Assembly (NCBI GenBank): GCA_029237695.1
Contig: CM055265.1
Coordinates: 68,235,903-68,299,902 of the forward strand
From: Conchocele bisecta
Taxonomy: Eukaryota; Mollusca; Bivalvia; Lucinida; Thyasiridae
Reading direction: 5' to 3'
Length of the DNA: 64,000 nt
Notes under the pieces: generated by a model
The model's input: only the letters and a program-made list of their open reading frames with translations
Told to the model about the DNA's origin: nothing
The model's database searches: none
Part shown: positions 46,881 through 56,837 of the stretch, piece by piece
Layout of the letters: the number at the start of each line of letters is the position of its first letter
Position numbering within the stretch: position 1 is the first letter of the stretch
Made by a program: the position numbers and the translations under genes

Positions 46881-48145
46881 ATGGATGATTACGATATTAA
46901 CATGGATGAAATCGGCAGAGACGATGAGGATAATGATGATGATAACTTCGAGGATTCCATCACAACCTTCGACAAAACACCCGGCGAGGAAATAGGTGGC
47001 GCTACCAGCAGCGTTGGTCAAAGTCAGGAATTACTTGATGGAGCTGTAAACGACTACTACAACAATTTGTCAGAAATCGGTCTGGTCCCGTCTGTCGGTC
47101 GCGACTACTCCAAATTCGAATTGGATATGCATGGTAAGTTGCGACTAAAATCATCAAATATCCCGATCATCAACATGAATACCGGTAAACCCCTATCGCT
47201 AAAAACCATTGCCGGAAACCGGGGCGGTGGTGAAATCATAAAGAACGAACTAGGATTTCCAGATTGGGTGCGTGGTAAAACAATTATGCCGACCCGCGCT
47301 GTAGAGGCCCTACAGTCTACCGACGAAACTATGGCGAAGACGGCCACCGCGATAGAAACGGTCGAGCTCAGCGAGGTCCCTCAAATAGCCACCGACGTTA
47401 GTAACACGATGGAGACCACGTTCAGCGAAAACGAAATACTCAACGATGACCCACCGTTACCTCTTCGAGAACTCCGTGGACTCGATAAGGCTCTATAAAC
47501 GGTCCGGGGCGAACTGGTCCTTAACCTCTCCAAACTCTCGTCGCTGGATGAACATATCGCGCTAGAAGAAAGAAAACTGGAGGAAGCCGGTGACGATAGA
47601 GAATCTACCGAGCGAATCACCGAACGCCTGCGGTCTTTCGGGACGAAAGAGAAGCTCGCTTGGAGGCCGCCTCGGCTAACCGTGAGGCTCTCCGCACACA
47701 AATAAGTCGGATCCGCGAAACAATCTCGAGGGTCTTGCACGAGGAGACGACACTCGGTGAGCGTCTTCGCACTCTTTTCAGAGAGCAGGTCGTCACGATA
47801 GCAAGCATCCTCGCAGATGTCGGCTTGACTATATCAACCATAGTTCTAGCTTTCACTGGTGGTTCGGCGCCACCACCCGCGCCACCACCAGCACCCGCTC
47901 CATCCGGTGGAGCCAAGGAGTGGGTAAGAAAACAACTAAAAGCCCTCGCCAATCTTCTAGCTAAATGAGCTGGAAAGGCGGCTGCCGCACTACCTGGACT
48001 GATCGGAAGTATCGTTTCTTACTTATTATCTATATTATCAAAAACGGTCGGATGGCTCACCAATAATACTTGGGCTTTAATCGTGGCAATCGCCGGTCTC
48101 CTACTATTCTCCGCCAGAGAGTTCCTAAAACCAAAGCGCGAGTAG
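46881..48145 (+). pseudogene. Large conserved Polinton coiled-coil/membrane protein, broken
   Basis: It begins with a very acidic segment ('MDDYDINMDEIGRDDEDNDD'), then 'NTGKPLSLKTIAGNRGGGE' and 'NELGFPDWVRG'. Next are a coiled coil ('LDEHIALEERKLEEAG', 'ANREALRTQISRIRETISR'), a Pro-rich linker after 'VGLTISTIVLAFTGG', and two C-terminal hydrophobic segments ('ALPGLIGSIVSYLLSIL', 'ALIVAIAGLLLFSAREF') before TAG at 48,143. This order is familiar from uncharacterised proteins in invertebrate Polintons. Three lesions: TAA at 47,496-47,498, a frameshift near 47,645, TGA at 47,966-47,968. Likely a virion or membrane-active protein; function unproven. Ends 21 bp inside the convergent neighbour. Confidence 0.75.
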
Positions 48146-49537
48146 TCCTATCACCACGAGGGCGACGACGAGCCCTAATTTCTCCTCCTCGTGTGTTGTG
48201 CTTCCAATTTCAACATTGTTGATGATTGGTGTTTCAACACTGTTGACGATTGAATTGGGGGAACTCAATTCGTGAATTGGGGGTGTGGGTGAAACAACGG
48301 GTTCAAATAAACTTGATGGGGTGGCAAATTCATGAATTGAGGGTTTTATGAAATCGGTTCCACTTACAACTCCGCGCCCGATGATATCCGTGTTCACGTT
48401 ACCGTTGTGGCCGATTTTTTGATTGGCGGTGGCGATTACGATCTGATTATTGTAACCGTCAACCGGGTCGTCTCGTAGTATCATATTACTCGGCGCCATA
48501 TAAAGACCTATTTCAAATACATAGTCTACTGGGGTGCTGGCATTCTGCAAAACGTCTTGATAATTCTGGATCGCCTTCTCCAGGTCCACCCTAGCTGAGA
48601 TGGCGTCCTCTACAAGTGCCAATAATTGTTTTTGTGCATCAAACGCTGTTCCCGTGCCCAGTATAGAACTGCGAGTTTGCTTCTGTGCGCCAAGGATGGC
48701 CCAGACGTACGTGCGAATGGAGTCGTTGACGCGAGTAACCCCGGCCTGCGTGAACCCTAGACCCGTATCTAACATAAATGTACCCCACGCGTCCTGAACC
48801 TCAGCAGCCTTCTGTATGTAATCGACGTGAGCCCGTTTCGGAGGTAACATTTTACAAGAAAACACGCCACAGTGCCGACCTCCAGACACTTCCGGCCCGA
48901 ATGTCATCGTCGCGGGGTCAAAATTCCCGGCGTTCCGACTGACGATGTGGTCGCCGGAGTGATCGTGTCTAAAATCAGTCTGCGTCCAATTCCCGGACTG
49001 GCCCCGAATGAGAACGTCCCCGAGGCCGGTGCTGGTAGGAAATGCTTTCTGTCTCCAGTCCGCGTGTTTTGAAACGTTAAATTCGTTACACAGACTTTCA
49101 AACACCATACGGTCGTATGCGTTGGAAATGGGATCTCAGGCGTCTCCTTGAGGTAGTGAAATACCTAGTTCTTTGAGAATCCTACTAATAGTATAATACG
49201 CATGAAAGTTGTAGACACTTCGGAGCATGACATTCTTGGATGTCAGATGGTCTTTATGTGAAACTCCACACCCGGCTGTTGCACACCATACAGCGAAATT
49301 TATTTGGTTCTGCCAAAACTGCATCGGTGTTGCTTTCCACCCGTTTACCGCCTCCATCGTAGTAATCTTGGGCAGCCTATATTGTTCAAAGATGTCGGGG
49401 AAGTTGGTGGCAAAGACGCTGTCCGGTCTAACCGTTACGGTTGGGTGTACAAGGCGGTTAATAACGTCTTTTTGCGTGTATTTACCTCCGACCGCGTACT
49501 TTGCATTAGAGTTAAAGCTAAATGCTTTGGTATCCAT
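48125..49537 (-). pseudogene. Conserved tail-anchored Polinton protein, ~470 aa, one stop
   Basis: Frame starts 'MDTKAFSFNSNAKYAVGGKY' at 49,537, is cut by TGA at 49,136-49,138 and continues in the same frame to 48,125. Notable blocks: 'FWQNQINFAVWCATAGCG', 'NDSIRTYVWAILGAQKQTRS', 'GTGTAFDAQKQLLALVEDAI', 'GLYMAPSNMILRDD', 'GYNNQIVIATANQKIG', a low-complexity region repeating 'IHE(L/F)..PSS', and a C-terminal membrane anchor 'LGLVVALVVIGLLALWF'. The central blocks match an uncharacterised Polinton family I recall from cnidarians and molluscs. Probably a minor virion protein; inference only. One substitution would explain the stop. Confidence 0.75.
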
Positions 49538-49551
49538 TGAAAGATATTATT
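49538..49551. promoter_or_regulatory. Very short divergent gap
   Basis: Only 14 bases lie between the start codons of the 470-aa protein (-) and the penton-like protein (+), if ATG 49,552 is right. Any promoters must overlap coding sequence. Confidence 0.35.
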
Positions 49552-50319
49552 ATGTTTGCTACTATCACTAATGTTCAAAAAGAGAGTTGTGAACTTCAAA
49601 AATCAATCGACAACTGCTGCGAAAAACGCCGGGTGGGCCTCAGATCAATCACCTTCACGGTTGGGTGGAAAAACATTGAAATACGAGAGCGTGGAGCGCT
49701 CGAGGGTATCTATTCCGGAGATTATGTATACATTCTCGAGGGCACCGATCGTACAGAAGTAGGGAAACGCCTTCGGGAAACAAGTACCACATTACTTCCT
49801 GACCTTTGGGGTTTCAGAGATGTCCAAGCTTTAATCGCGACGAATATGCCTGGTAAGGGCACTCTCGCAGTCTCAAAAGTCACGGGGCTTGCGACATTGT
49901 CCGCTGATAAAAAATTAGAGATCACTCCGGGGTTGGCCTCAATGTTAGGATTTAAATTTGCACCCCCTTACAACGAGGATGAAGGGATTCGTACCCCGTT
50001 GAACTTTGTCTTCCCCGTGGGTGAGCACCGCGGCGATACCCCAGTAAATTTCGCCTTCACGAAAACTCTCAGGGTACACCTGGATCGGGTGAACACATCG
50101 TACAACACGGTGGACGGCACTCCCAACACATTACTGAAAACTGTGCCCGCCAGCGACTGTTTCTATGGCGAGACTGTGACCTTAGACTTCCCACACCCCG
50201 AGATGAAAGTTTTGGAATCGGGACATATCCACGAGTTGAAGATTTCTATTCTTGATGATAAAGGGCGAGAGTTGAAGAACGATTACCCGATTTCGGTCGT
50301 CCTAGAAATATCAAATTAA
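49552..50319 (+). CDS. Penton-like / minor capsid protein candidate, 255 aa
   Basis: I chose ATG 49,552 ('MFATITNVQKESCELQKS'); the in-frame ATG at 49,522 would lie inside the divergent gene. The frame is intact. Beta-rich sequence ends 'HELKISILDDKGRELKNDYP' then 'ISVVLEIS', closely resembling the C-terminal strand pair ('I.I.D..G....F....V.V.L.I') seen in Polinton/adintovirus penton proteins. Size also suits a single jelly-roll vertex protein. The N-terminal half ('GIYSGDYVYILEGTDRTEVG') is not one I recognise. Next to fibre and capsid genes, a vertex role is sensible but not proven. Confidence 0.65.
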   Translation: MFATITNVQKESCELQKSIDNCCEKRRVGLRSITFTVGWKNIEIRERGALEGIYSGDYVYILEGTDRTEVGKRLRETSTTLLPDLWGFRDVQALIATNMPGKGTLAVSKVTGLATLSADKKLEITPGLASMLGFKFAPPYNEDEGIRTPLNFVFPVGEHRGDTPVNFAFTKTLRVHLDRVNTSYNTVDGTPNTLLKTVPASDCFYGETVTLDFPHPEMKVLESGHIHELKISILDDKGRELKNDYPISVVLEISN

Positions 50320-50375
50320 TTAATTTTAAGAAAATTAGAATTAAACGCATGTTCGTAATATATATTAACAACATT

Positions 50376-52208
50376 ATGAGTATATACGGCCCAGGTAGTT
50401 CTCCCGATTGGGTGACAAATATAAATTCAAAGAATTTGGAACCGACAGAAGGGGTATTCATCCCGACAGAGAGCGACTTTTTAACTACCCAAAACACAAA
50501 GGCCTTGATCAATAGAACTATATCGGTGGCCACGGGCGAGAATCACAAGAGTCTACTATCACAACTTAGAGAATATGCCCTGGCTGTGAATACACAAAGT
50601 CGTGAAGAAACGCATACGGAACTAAACGAACTAGGTGAAAAAATAACCAAATTTCGAAAAGAGGCCCGGTTGGGGATTGATAAAGTCCGAGAAGACCACC
50701 AGGCGGACCTTACGGAGGCTTATGATGCGTTGCGCTTAGAGGACTCTCTCACCAGAGAAGCGGCACTTACTGAATTAGACGGGAAAATAATCGATTTTCG
50801 AAAAGAGACCCGGTTGGGTATTGAGGGAGTCCGAGAAGACCGCCAGGCGGACCTTACGGAGGCTTATGATGCGCTGCGCTCAGAGGACTCTCATCAGAGA
50901 GAAGCGGCACTTACCGAACTAGGAAAACAAATAACCAAATTTCGAAAAGAGGCCAGGTCGGGTATTGAGAATGCCCTCCGAGAAGACCACCAGGCGGCCC
51001 TTGCGAAGGCTTATGAGGTGTTGCGCTCAGAGGACTCTCTCATCAGAGAAGCGGCACTTACTGAACTAGGTAAAAAAATAACCAAATTTCGAAAAGAGAC
51101 CCGGTCGGGTATTGATAAAGTCCGAGAAGACCACCAGGTGAACCTTGCGGAGGCCATTGCGGAGGCTTATGATGCGTTGCGCTTAGAGGACTCTCTCAGC
51201 AAAGAAGCGACACTTACTGAACTAGACGGGAAAATAGCCGAATTTCTGAAAGAGACCCGGTCGGGGGTTGAGGGGGTCCGAGAAGACCACAAGGCGGCCA
51301 TTGCGGAGGCTTATGGGGCGTTGCGCTCAGAGGACTCTCTCAACAGAGAAGAGGCACTTACTGACCTATACGAAAAAATAACCGAATTTCGAAAGGAGGC
51401 TCGGTTGGGGGTTGAGGGGGTCCGAACGGGTATTGAGAACGCCCGAGAAGACCACCAGGCGGCCATTGCGAAGGCTTATGAGGTGTTGCGCTCAGAGAAC
51501 TCTCTCATCAGAGAAGCGGCGGTTGCTGAACTAGACGGAAAAATAACCGAATTTCAAAAAGATGCCCGGTCGGGTGTTGAAAAAGCCCTAGAAGGTCACC
51601 AGGCGACCATTATGGAGGCTTATGATGCGTTGCGTTTAGAGGACTCTCTCAGCAGAGAAGCGGCACTTACCGAACTAGACGGTAAAATAACTGAAGTTTC
51701 TGATAAACTGAAACATGCTCGTAGAGCCGCGACCAAAGCGCTTGAGGAGACCGCTGAAGAGGTTCGTGCTGAGGCCCATACCTCTATCGGGGGGCTTGCC
51801 GGATTGTTAAAAACAATGAAAACGCAAAAACGTATGATAACAGTTTGAGCTGAGAAGCGGGGCTCATTGGTTGAGGGGCTCCCTGAATATTCGTTCGGTG
51901 CCAAAGCGAGTAATAAATGTGGGGGATACACCATAACAGCTCTAGGCACACTTCTCCGAATGGCGGTCTGCTCGGTTAATGCTAATGGTAAACCTGTGGG
52001 CGCGGTCACGATAAATCTCGTAGTTGATGGGAAAGAACGGGCAATTGGAGTCACTAAACCCGCTGGAGATAGTTCGTCGGTGGTTTCGTTCGCCGGTGAC
52101 GATCTAATTAGACTTTCCGAAGGTAGTGTTATTAACTTTGTTACGAAAATCGCTGACCCAGAGAGTTCTTCCACTATTGTTACATTGTTAATTGAACTTA
52201 ATTTGTAA
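50376..52208 (+). pseudogene. Coiled-coil fibre/spike protein with C-terminal head, one stop
   Basis: Start ATG 50,376 ('MSIYGPGSSPDWVTNINSK') preferred over 50,349. After a ~95-residue N-terminal part come seven ~48-residue repeats of the form 'ELDGKITEFRKE.RSGV', 'REDH.AAIAEAYDALRSED', 'S..REAALT' plus a partial eighth, all helical and charged, ideal for a trimeric coiled-coil stalk. TGA at 51,846-51,848 is followed in the same frame by a ~120-aa beta-rich domain, 'YSFGAKASNKCGGYTITALG' ... 'INFVTKIADPESSSTIVTLL', which looks like a receptor-binding head. The architecture (base, stalk, knob) is that of a viral attachment fibre. No family name is certain. The stop removes the head in this copy. 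Confidence 0.7.
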
Positions 52209-52232
52209 ATACTAATATATATATTCAAAATC

Positions 52233-52850
52233 ATGAACGAATCACCGCTTCCAATTGTCAATACCACTCCATCAACACTGTATCCAATTAACGAAAGAAG
52301 TTCATATTTTAGGTTGAATAATATCGTCGCTATGCAGGATATTTTAGTTAGAGAATGTGCAAATAGAAAAAGACACGCTAACAAATATAAGCGTGCGGTG
52401 AACATAGCTGAAGCATCTAGTACGGTTCTGGCAAGTTTATCTGTAATGAGTGGTGCGGGGACTGCTGCAACGCTAGCTACAATTGTAACGGTTCCACTTG
52501 CAGGGGTTTTGAGTGGAATTACCGTTTTATCTGGAATACTTTGTATGGTAATAAGGGCGGCGGGTGGAAAACTCGAGAAAAAAAGTAGAAAACATGATAG
52601 AATATCCGTTCTCGCTAGGTCTAAGAAAAATAGCATCGACGTTATGGTGTCCAAAGCGTTGGCCGATAAGAAAATATCAAATTTAGAGTTTGAATCCGTG
52701 GCGGAAGAAATGGGGAGATATGAAGAATTAAAAAATGATATAAGAATCAAGGCGCGCGCCACCATGCCCAAAATTGAGTGTACTGATTGGGATAAATTTA
52801 GGGTAAAACTTGGAAATAAAGTCGGAGGAAATGTTACAGCACCATTGTGA
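52233..52850 (+). CDS. Two-helix membrane protein, 205 aa
   Basis: Intact. N-terminal half has a basic helix 'RECANRKRHANKYKRAVNI' followed by two hydrophobic spans around 'STVLASLSVMSGAGTAATLA' and 'VPLAGVLSGITVLSGILCMV'. The second half is a charged helical domain: 'RKHDRISVLARSKKN', 'VSKALADKKISNLEFESVAE', 'RYEELKNDIRIKA'. I recall this arrangement ('H..I..LA..K...I....SKAL.D..IS..E') from many invertebrate, Polinton-associated proteins. A role in membrane remodelling or entry/exit is possible but unproven. Lies 24 bp after the fibre gene on the same strand. Confidence 0.75.
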   Translation: MNESPLPIVNTTPSTLYPINERSSYFRLNNIVAMQDILVRECANRKRHANKYKRAVNIAEASSTVLASLSVMSGAGTAATLATIVTVPLAGVLSGITVLSGILCMVIRAAGGKLEKKSRKHDRISVLARSKKNSIDVMVSKALADKKISNLEFESVAEEMGRYEELKNDIRIKARATMPKIECTDWDKFRVKLGNKVGGNVTAPL

Positions 52851-53680
52851 TATTTTATAAAATAATTTTTAAAAAATAATTAATTTTCTTATATTGGTGC
52901 AGTAAACAAATTTACATACCTATACAACATGTGTTTTTCACTGAGAATTACGCCGTAATCACTATTGGTTGTACTGGTGTATCACAATTACAATGTACAT
53001 ATGAGCCGCTATTCAGTCGAGGATTACACTGTAATCGACTGTGTACACACCGTCTGTGTAAATTGATACACTCGGCTATCAATTTACATAACCCGTGTAA
53101 TTGAAACTGTCTGTTTACCTCGGCTATCAATTTACATAACCCGTGTAATTGAAACACTCGGCTATAAATAACAGTCTGTTTCAATAACCCTTGTAATTGA
53201 AACATTGCCGTTACAATAGGGGGTGTTCAGCTTTAAATTATTAAAAAGATTTACAAAATTAATTATAAAATTAACAAAATAACGAACCATCCCATGTTTT
53301 CTTTCGCCAATGGGTATTAATAAATAATTATAATTTGCACACCATTTGTATGTTGTATAGGAAACTGATGAGTATATATATGTTTGTTGACCTTACAACA
53401 ATTGGTCTCATCTCGTGCATGCCATGTTGTTGATCCGGTATGACGTTCGTCTCGTCTGTTTAATGGTAGCAGTTTATAAATATGTGTGCATTTGGTGATG
53501 TAATTGCGTAGCTCAAAGGTGCCGGCCTAAAAGATTTCTGCCTAAGAGCTTTGCAATTTCGGAAACCAAATTCACACATAGGCTCGCCTTACTTCGCTGG
53601 TTTCTCTTAATTAGAGGAATTGACAATGGGGTTCAAGGCGACCCGTAAAACTAGACTGTGAGCCAACAGATGCGTGGGTT
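52851..53680. other. Non-coding stretch within the Polinton, with a ~60-bp repeat
   Basis: At 53,040-53,205 the segment CTCGGCTATCAATTTACATA with ACCCGTGTAATTGAAAC occurs three times with changes. The remainder up to 53,680 has no reading frame I can support. Confidence 0.55.
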
Positions 53681-53692
53681 TAAGAAAGGTCC

Positions 53693-53750
53693 CAACACCC
53701 CAGTGGCTGGGTGCCGGCTAGAAATCTGCCCAGTCGCTGGGGGTGTTGTG
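53693..53750. other. GC-rich stem-loop between convergent genes
   Basis: CAACACCCCAGTGGCTGGG pairs with CCCAGTCGCTGGGGGTGTTG across ~18 bases. It sits between the ends of the rightward 52,233 gene and the leftward 53,769 gene, a plausible place for a 3'-end or transcript-stabilising structure. Confidence 0.5.
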
Positions 53751-53768
53751 CACGAGTGGAGGCTTTTG

Positions 53769-54129
53769 CTATTTTTTGTTCAATATATCTTTATAAGTGA
53801 TATCGTAGAAATGTATATTCGTAAACGAATCGTTGGGTTTTAACAATTTTATATAATACACCTTAGTTTTATATCCGATACGCATTATCAGTCTTAATGT
53901 TTGTATTTGCCTCTTGTATAGTTCACATAATTGTCGGTATAATATTGTAAATGCAACGTTTTTATCGGAGCGTAATAAATTACGCTGATATTTCATGTAT
54001 TCGATATCGCCTAGTGTTCTCATTTTTTTTATTGAATTTATATATAGGACTATAACCCCCGTATTCTTCGTAAACTTCTTCAACACAGGCATTAACAACT
54101 TTCAATTCCAATTGTATTGTATTATCCAT
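53769..54129 (-). pseudogene. 'EYMKY' family small Polinton protein, frameshifted
   Basis: Start 'MDNTIQLELKVVNACVEEVY' at 54,129, then a frame change near an eight-T run (~54,025-54,035) and 'LGDIEYMKYQRNLLRSDKNV', 'AFTILYRQLCELYKRQ', ending 'FYDITYKDILNKK'. The central block matches the gene near the centre of the 13-kb palindrome ('FKIEYMKYSAQKLLRTDKRV'). The homopolymer position means the break could be a sequencing error. Product ~120 aa, basic, helical; function unknown. It is the last clear gene before the right TIR. Confidence 0.6.
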
Positions 54130-54257
54130 TTTCTCTAATAATATTGGTAGTTGTTTTTTTTCTGTTCAATTTCCAATTTTATAAAATTAGTTTGATAATG
54201 TTTTTTTACAGTGTTTTAATGCTGTAGAAACACCGTGACTTATCAAAAACTACACAT

Positions 54258-54458
54258 CTATTCTATCTTTCTAACTGACTTTCCGATTTGAATTATTACT
54301 AAACGATAATACTTGCGAGCACGTAATCCCTTGTTAACCATTCGATGAGTAGCCTGAGTGCCACCACATGGTGGACATAGCAATGACTCGGATTTGGTCC
54401 CTACCCCACCCCACAATGCCGACATGGGCGAGGCGAAACGGAACCTCTTCGCATCCAT
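54258..54458 (-). CDS. Hypothetical small protein, ~66 aa
   Basis: From ATG 54,458: 'MDAKRFRFASPMSALWGG' ... 'LLCPPCGGTQATHRMVNKGL' ... 'QIGKSVRKIE'. Basic, with a CPPC pair that might bind metal. Lies between the EYMKY gene and the right TIR on the same strand. No family recognised; may be chance. Confidence 0.3.
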   Translation of the reverse strand: MDAKRFRFASPMSALWGGVGTKSESLLCPPCGGTQATHRMVNKGLRARKYYRLVIIQIGKSVRKIE

Positions 54459-54562
54459 GCACGGTGATGTTTGCAATATTCGTAAATACCGGTACGAAAA
54501 CATCTCTCGTGACTACCTGTCTTCAACCACGCACAATTAACTAGAACCATTATGTTATTATA

Positions 54563-54797
54563 TATACTGAGTATAACATAGGGATTCTTATCTCTAATAG
54601 GGTGTATCTTCTCATGTCATAAATATATGTTCTCGCGGTTGATGAAAAATATGTTCTCATACATACCCGCCGAACAGTGGGGAAAATCCAAGTAGTATAT
54701 AAGTGTCAACAATGATACCAACATTCGGTGGGAGGCACCTCACGTAGCCGGTGCCTTCTGGAGGGGGGTGGTATCATTTTGGATCTTATATACTACT
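54563..54797 (-). repeat. Right terminal inverted repeat of the Polinton
   Basis: Reverse complement of 23,776-24,017 with scattered substitutions and small indels; the outer end is ...TATATACTACT at 54,797. Confidence 0.95.
54691..54797. other. Self-complementary tip of the right TIR (107 nt)
   Basis: Same fold as the left tip and exactly the same length: AGTAGTATATAAGTG at the inner edge pairs with the outer CTTATATACTACT, with GGCACCT/AGGTGCC-type inner stem elements kept in modified form. Confidence 0.8.
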
Positions 54798-54858
54798 GGG
54801 TATACCAAGGCACGGTTAGGGTTAGTGTTGTAAACAAAGAGGCGGAGCAAATATGCAG

Positions 54859-55059
54859 TCACTGCAATAATCTTACCGAATCGTAAACACTGCAAGCGAT
54901 GCCTGTCGTGCAGGTCAGTGCGATCTTCTTTCCTTCTTTCTTCGCTGACGAAACGAGATGCGTCACGAAAAATGACTTCCCGCTGCCTGCCTGACCGCCG
55001 ACATAAATGTTATGACAGGCGGTCGCGGCAGCAAACGCTTCCAACTGTCTCGCATTCAT
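54859..55059 (-). pseudogene. Pif1-type DNA helicase fragment
   Basis: The frame reads 'NARQLEAFAAATACHNIYVG' and the Walker A motif 'GGQAGSGKS', then 'KIALTCTTGIACSVYDS', the classic start of a Pif1-like helicase domain. It stops at 54,859, only 62 bp from the outer end of the Polinton TIR, and the remaining motifs are absent. Either the Polinton inserted into or near this gene, or the fragment is a captured piece. Upstream (above 55,060) no further coding is visible. Pif1-like genes occur both in hosts and in Helitrons and some viruses. Confidence 0.8.
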
Positions 55060-55880
55060 TACATTATAATTACATTTTATTTCTGTTCTTGTTGTTTTGG
55101 GCGTTCCCGCGATCTGTCAAAATATACGGCTTACTTGATTTACAAGTTCAAACTTACGGTTTACTCGGAGTGTGGAGCGCGAGGGTCTACCGATACATAT
55201 TAATTTTACAAATAGACATGGTATTTACTTTTTTACTTTAATTGAGCCAAATATGAACATTTTAATATTCAATAATTGTCACAATTTATTTCTTGAACGA
55301 ACTATAATGCGCAATCCGCTACGAACAACCCAACACATGCTTACTTGATTTGAGAACATTCCATCTCAAATAGTGGATGTCAGTAAACAAGTGTACATTT
55401 AGCTGCGATCCGGTCGCGCATGAACTCCAGCCAATCAGAACACGACTCGCAATTCACTGCGGATTGGTCTCTATGCCAGCAGTAAACATATTCTATTTTT
55501 GTAAATCAGGGCAAATCTGGGACCGTCGATAACGACGACTTTTTTTAGGCCTGATGGGTTGACACAACTTACCTGTATCGCAAGCACAGGGCATTTTTTA
55601 ACACGTAAACGGCTCTGTGACGCTGATTAATGTATTTTTAACAATAATCAACGTAAATTGTTACAGTCAGGTGACGATTTCTATAATTTCAAGGGATTTG
55701 AATAGCCTGTTGATTTACCTGTTGTGCACCTTGTATCTTATACAAGTAACAACAGACTATCAGATTAGTTGTTCCCATCACCTGTGGTTTGTGGGGGGTG
55801 GCACCGACCCACCACAAACCTATTACGGAGAAAATAAATATTTTCAAACCGGAAAAAAAAAAAAAGAAAAAAAAAAGTAC
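55060..55880. other. No gene recognised
   Basis: AT-rich. GGGACCGTCGATAACGACGA at 55,521 is an inverted match to 22,456-22,487, marking a dispersed repeat. An A-rich tract lies at 55,850-55,877. Confidence 0.45.
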
Positions 55881-55882
55881 TT

Positions 55883-55974
55883 ACATTTAAATATTTTTTA
55901 GATTTGATGTTTTTAATAGCCAAAGGTTCGTCGGCAGCAAAACGTGGAACAGACACTAGTGGACTAGACACCAT
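55883..55974 (-). pseudogene. Exon-like segment, copy 2
   Basis: From an ATG at 55,974: 'MVSSPLVSVPRFAADEPLAI' then 'KNIKSKKYLN', running into GTAAGTAC, a strong splice donor. Copy 1 is at 18,640-18,716. Could be the first coding exon of a host or transposon gene whose remaining exons lie elsewhere. After the donor comes an A-rich tract. Unidentified family. Confidence 0.45.
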
Positions 55975-55984
55975 CTTTGTACAA

Positions 55985-56830
55985 ATTGCACCACAAGTAG
56001 CTTAACTATCGCGATAAATATTTATTGGCGGCCATCGTGGATTTGGCCCCAAATGAACTATGAGGTGAAAATCCATATTCCTTCCATTAAGATTCTTGAA
56101 AATAATACTCATATATAAAGATAATCTGTGCCAAACTTAGAAATGTTAGCCAGATATGAGAATGTATGGCCTTTTAGTAAACTACCGTCCCTCACTAATT
56201 ATCAGGATCTACACTATTTGCAAACATTGACATTATGTATTGGTTAATGAATGAATTAATTTCTACATGTGTATTAAACGTCGTGTATTTCTAGAACATA
56301 TTATTTCTCCATTTTTGTATATTTTTTTAACGCGTTTCATAATACCGACCTGGAGACGGCAAACCAAGTGCTTTTCTACCTAAGAACATAATAAATATGA
56401 TATTTTTCGTAAATGACATTCGAGATTAGATTTTTCTTTCTTAGGAGTAAGTGAACCTATTGTTCAATTCATGCAGAACCAGTACAGACTTGCTGCATGT
56501 CATGTACAAGTAGGTCCCACAGCATCCATACGAATACTGAATGTAGGAGAGTCTGGCCTTATTGGATGGGATTCTGTTAAATTATATAGTAAAACTCTGT
56601 GGTGTGTTCTAACATAGATTAAACCATTTGACTTACATTTTTGTTTACTGTACTACTTTTGACTACACCGCGCGTGAATATCTGATGATTTAGTGTGGTT
56701 AAACCTCTAACCTATACGTACACAAATGCGCGCTTTTTTAACGGTGTTACCGTAAAACAATGCTACTGCAAATAAGTCCTATCTATATAAAGAACAAACG
56801 ACTCAATTTAAAGTTAAAATGATATCATAT
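55985..56830. other. No gene recognised
   Basis: Only short frames; nothing supported. Confidence 0.5.
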
Positions 56831-56837
56831 ATTGAAG

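Larger units (their letters stand above)
23776..54797. mobile_element. 31-kb Polinton/Maverick (adintovirus-like) element, degenerate
   Basis: Both ends carry ~240-bp inverted repeats starting AGTAGTATATAAGA. Between them lie the Polinton hallmark genes: pPolB, retroviral-type integrase, FtsK/HerA ATPase, double-jelly-roll capsid protein and a penton-like protein, plus many accessory genes. The element is 31,022 bp including a 13,610-bp foreign insertion, so the original was ~17.4 kb, normal for the group. A clean 6-bp target duplication is not visible (CAGGTA left, GGGTAT right, GGTA shared with a one-base offset). The adenain-like protease expected in Polintons was not found. Most core genes are broken. 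Confidence 0.93.

Noticed and set aside
47966..47968. Alternative genetic code with TGA as a sense codon
   Set aside because: TAA and TAG also interrupt genes here, frameshifts are common, and the element is nuclear and decayed.
51620..52771. 383-codon minus-strand frame over fibre and membrane genes
   Set aside because: It is the antisense shadow of the repetitive fibre and membrane-protein genes and has no independent motif.
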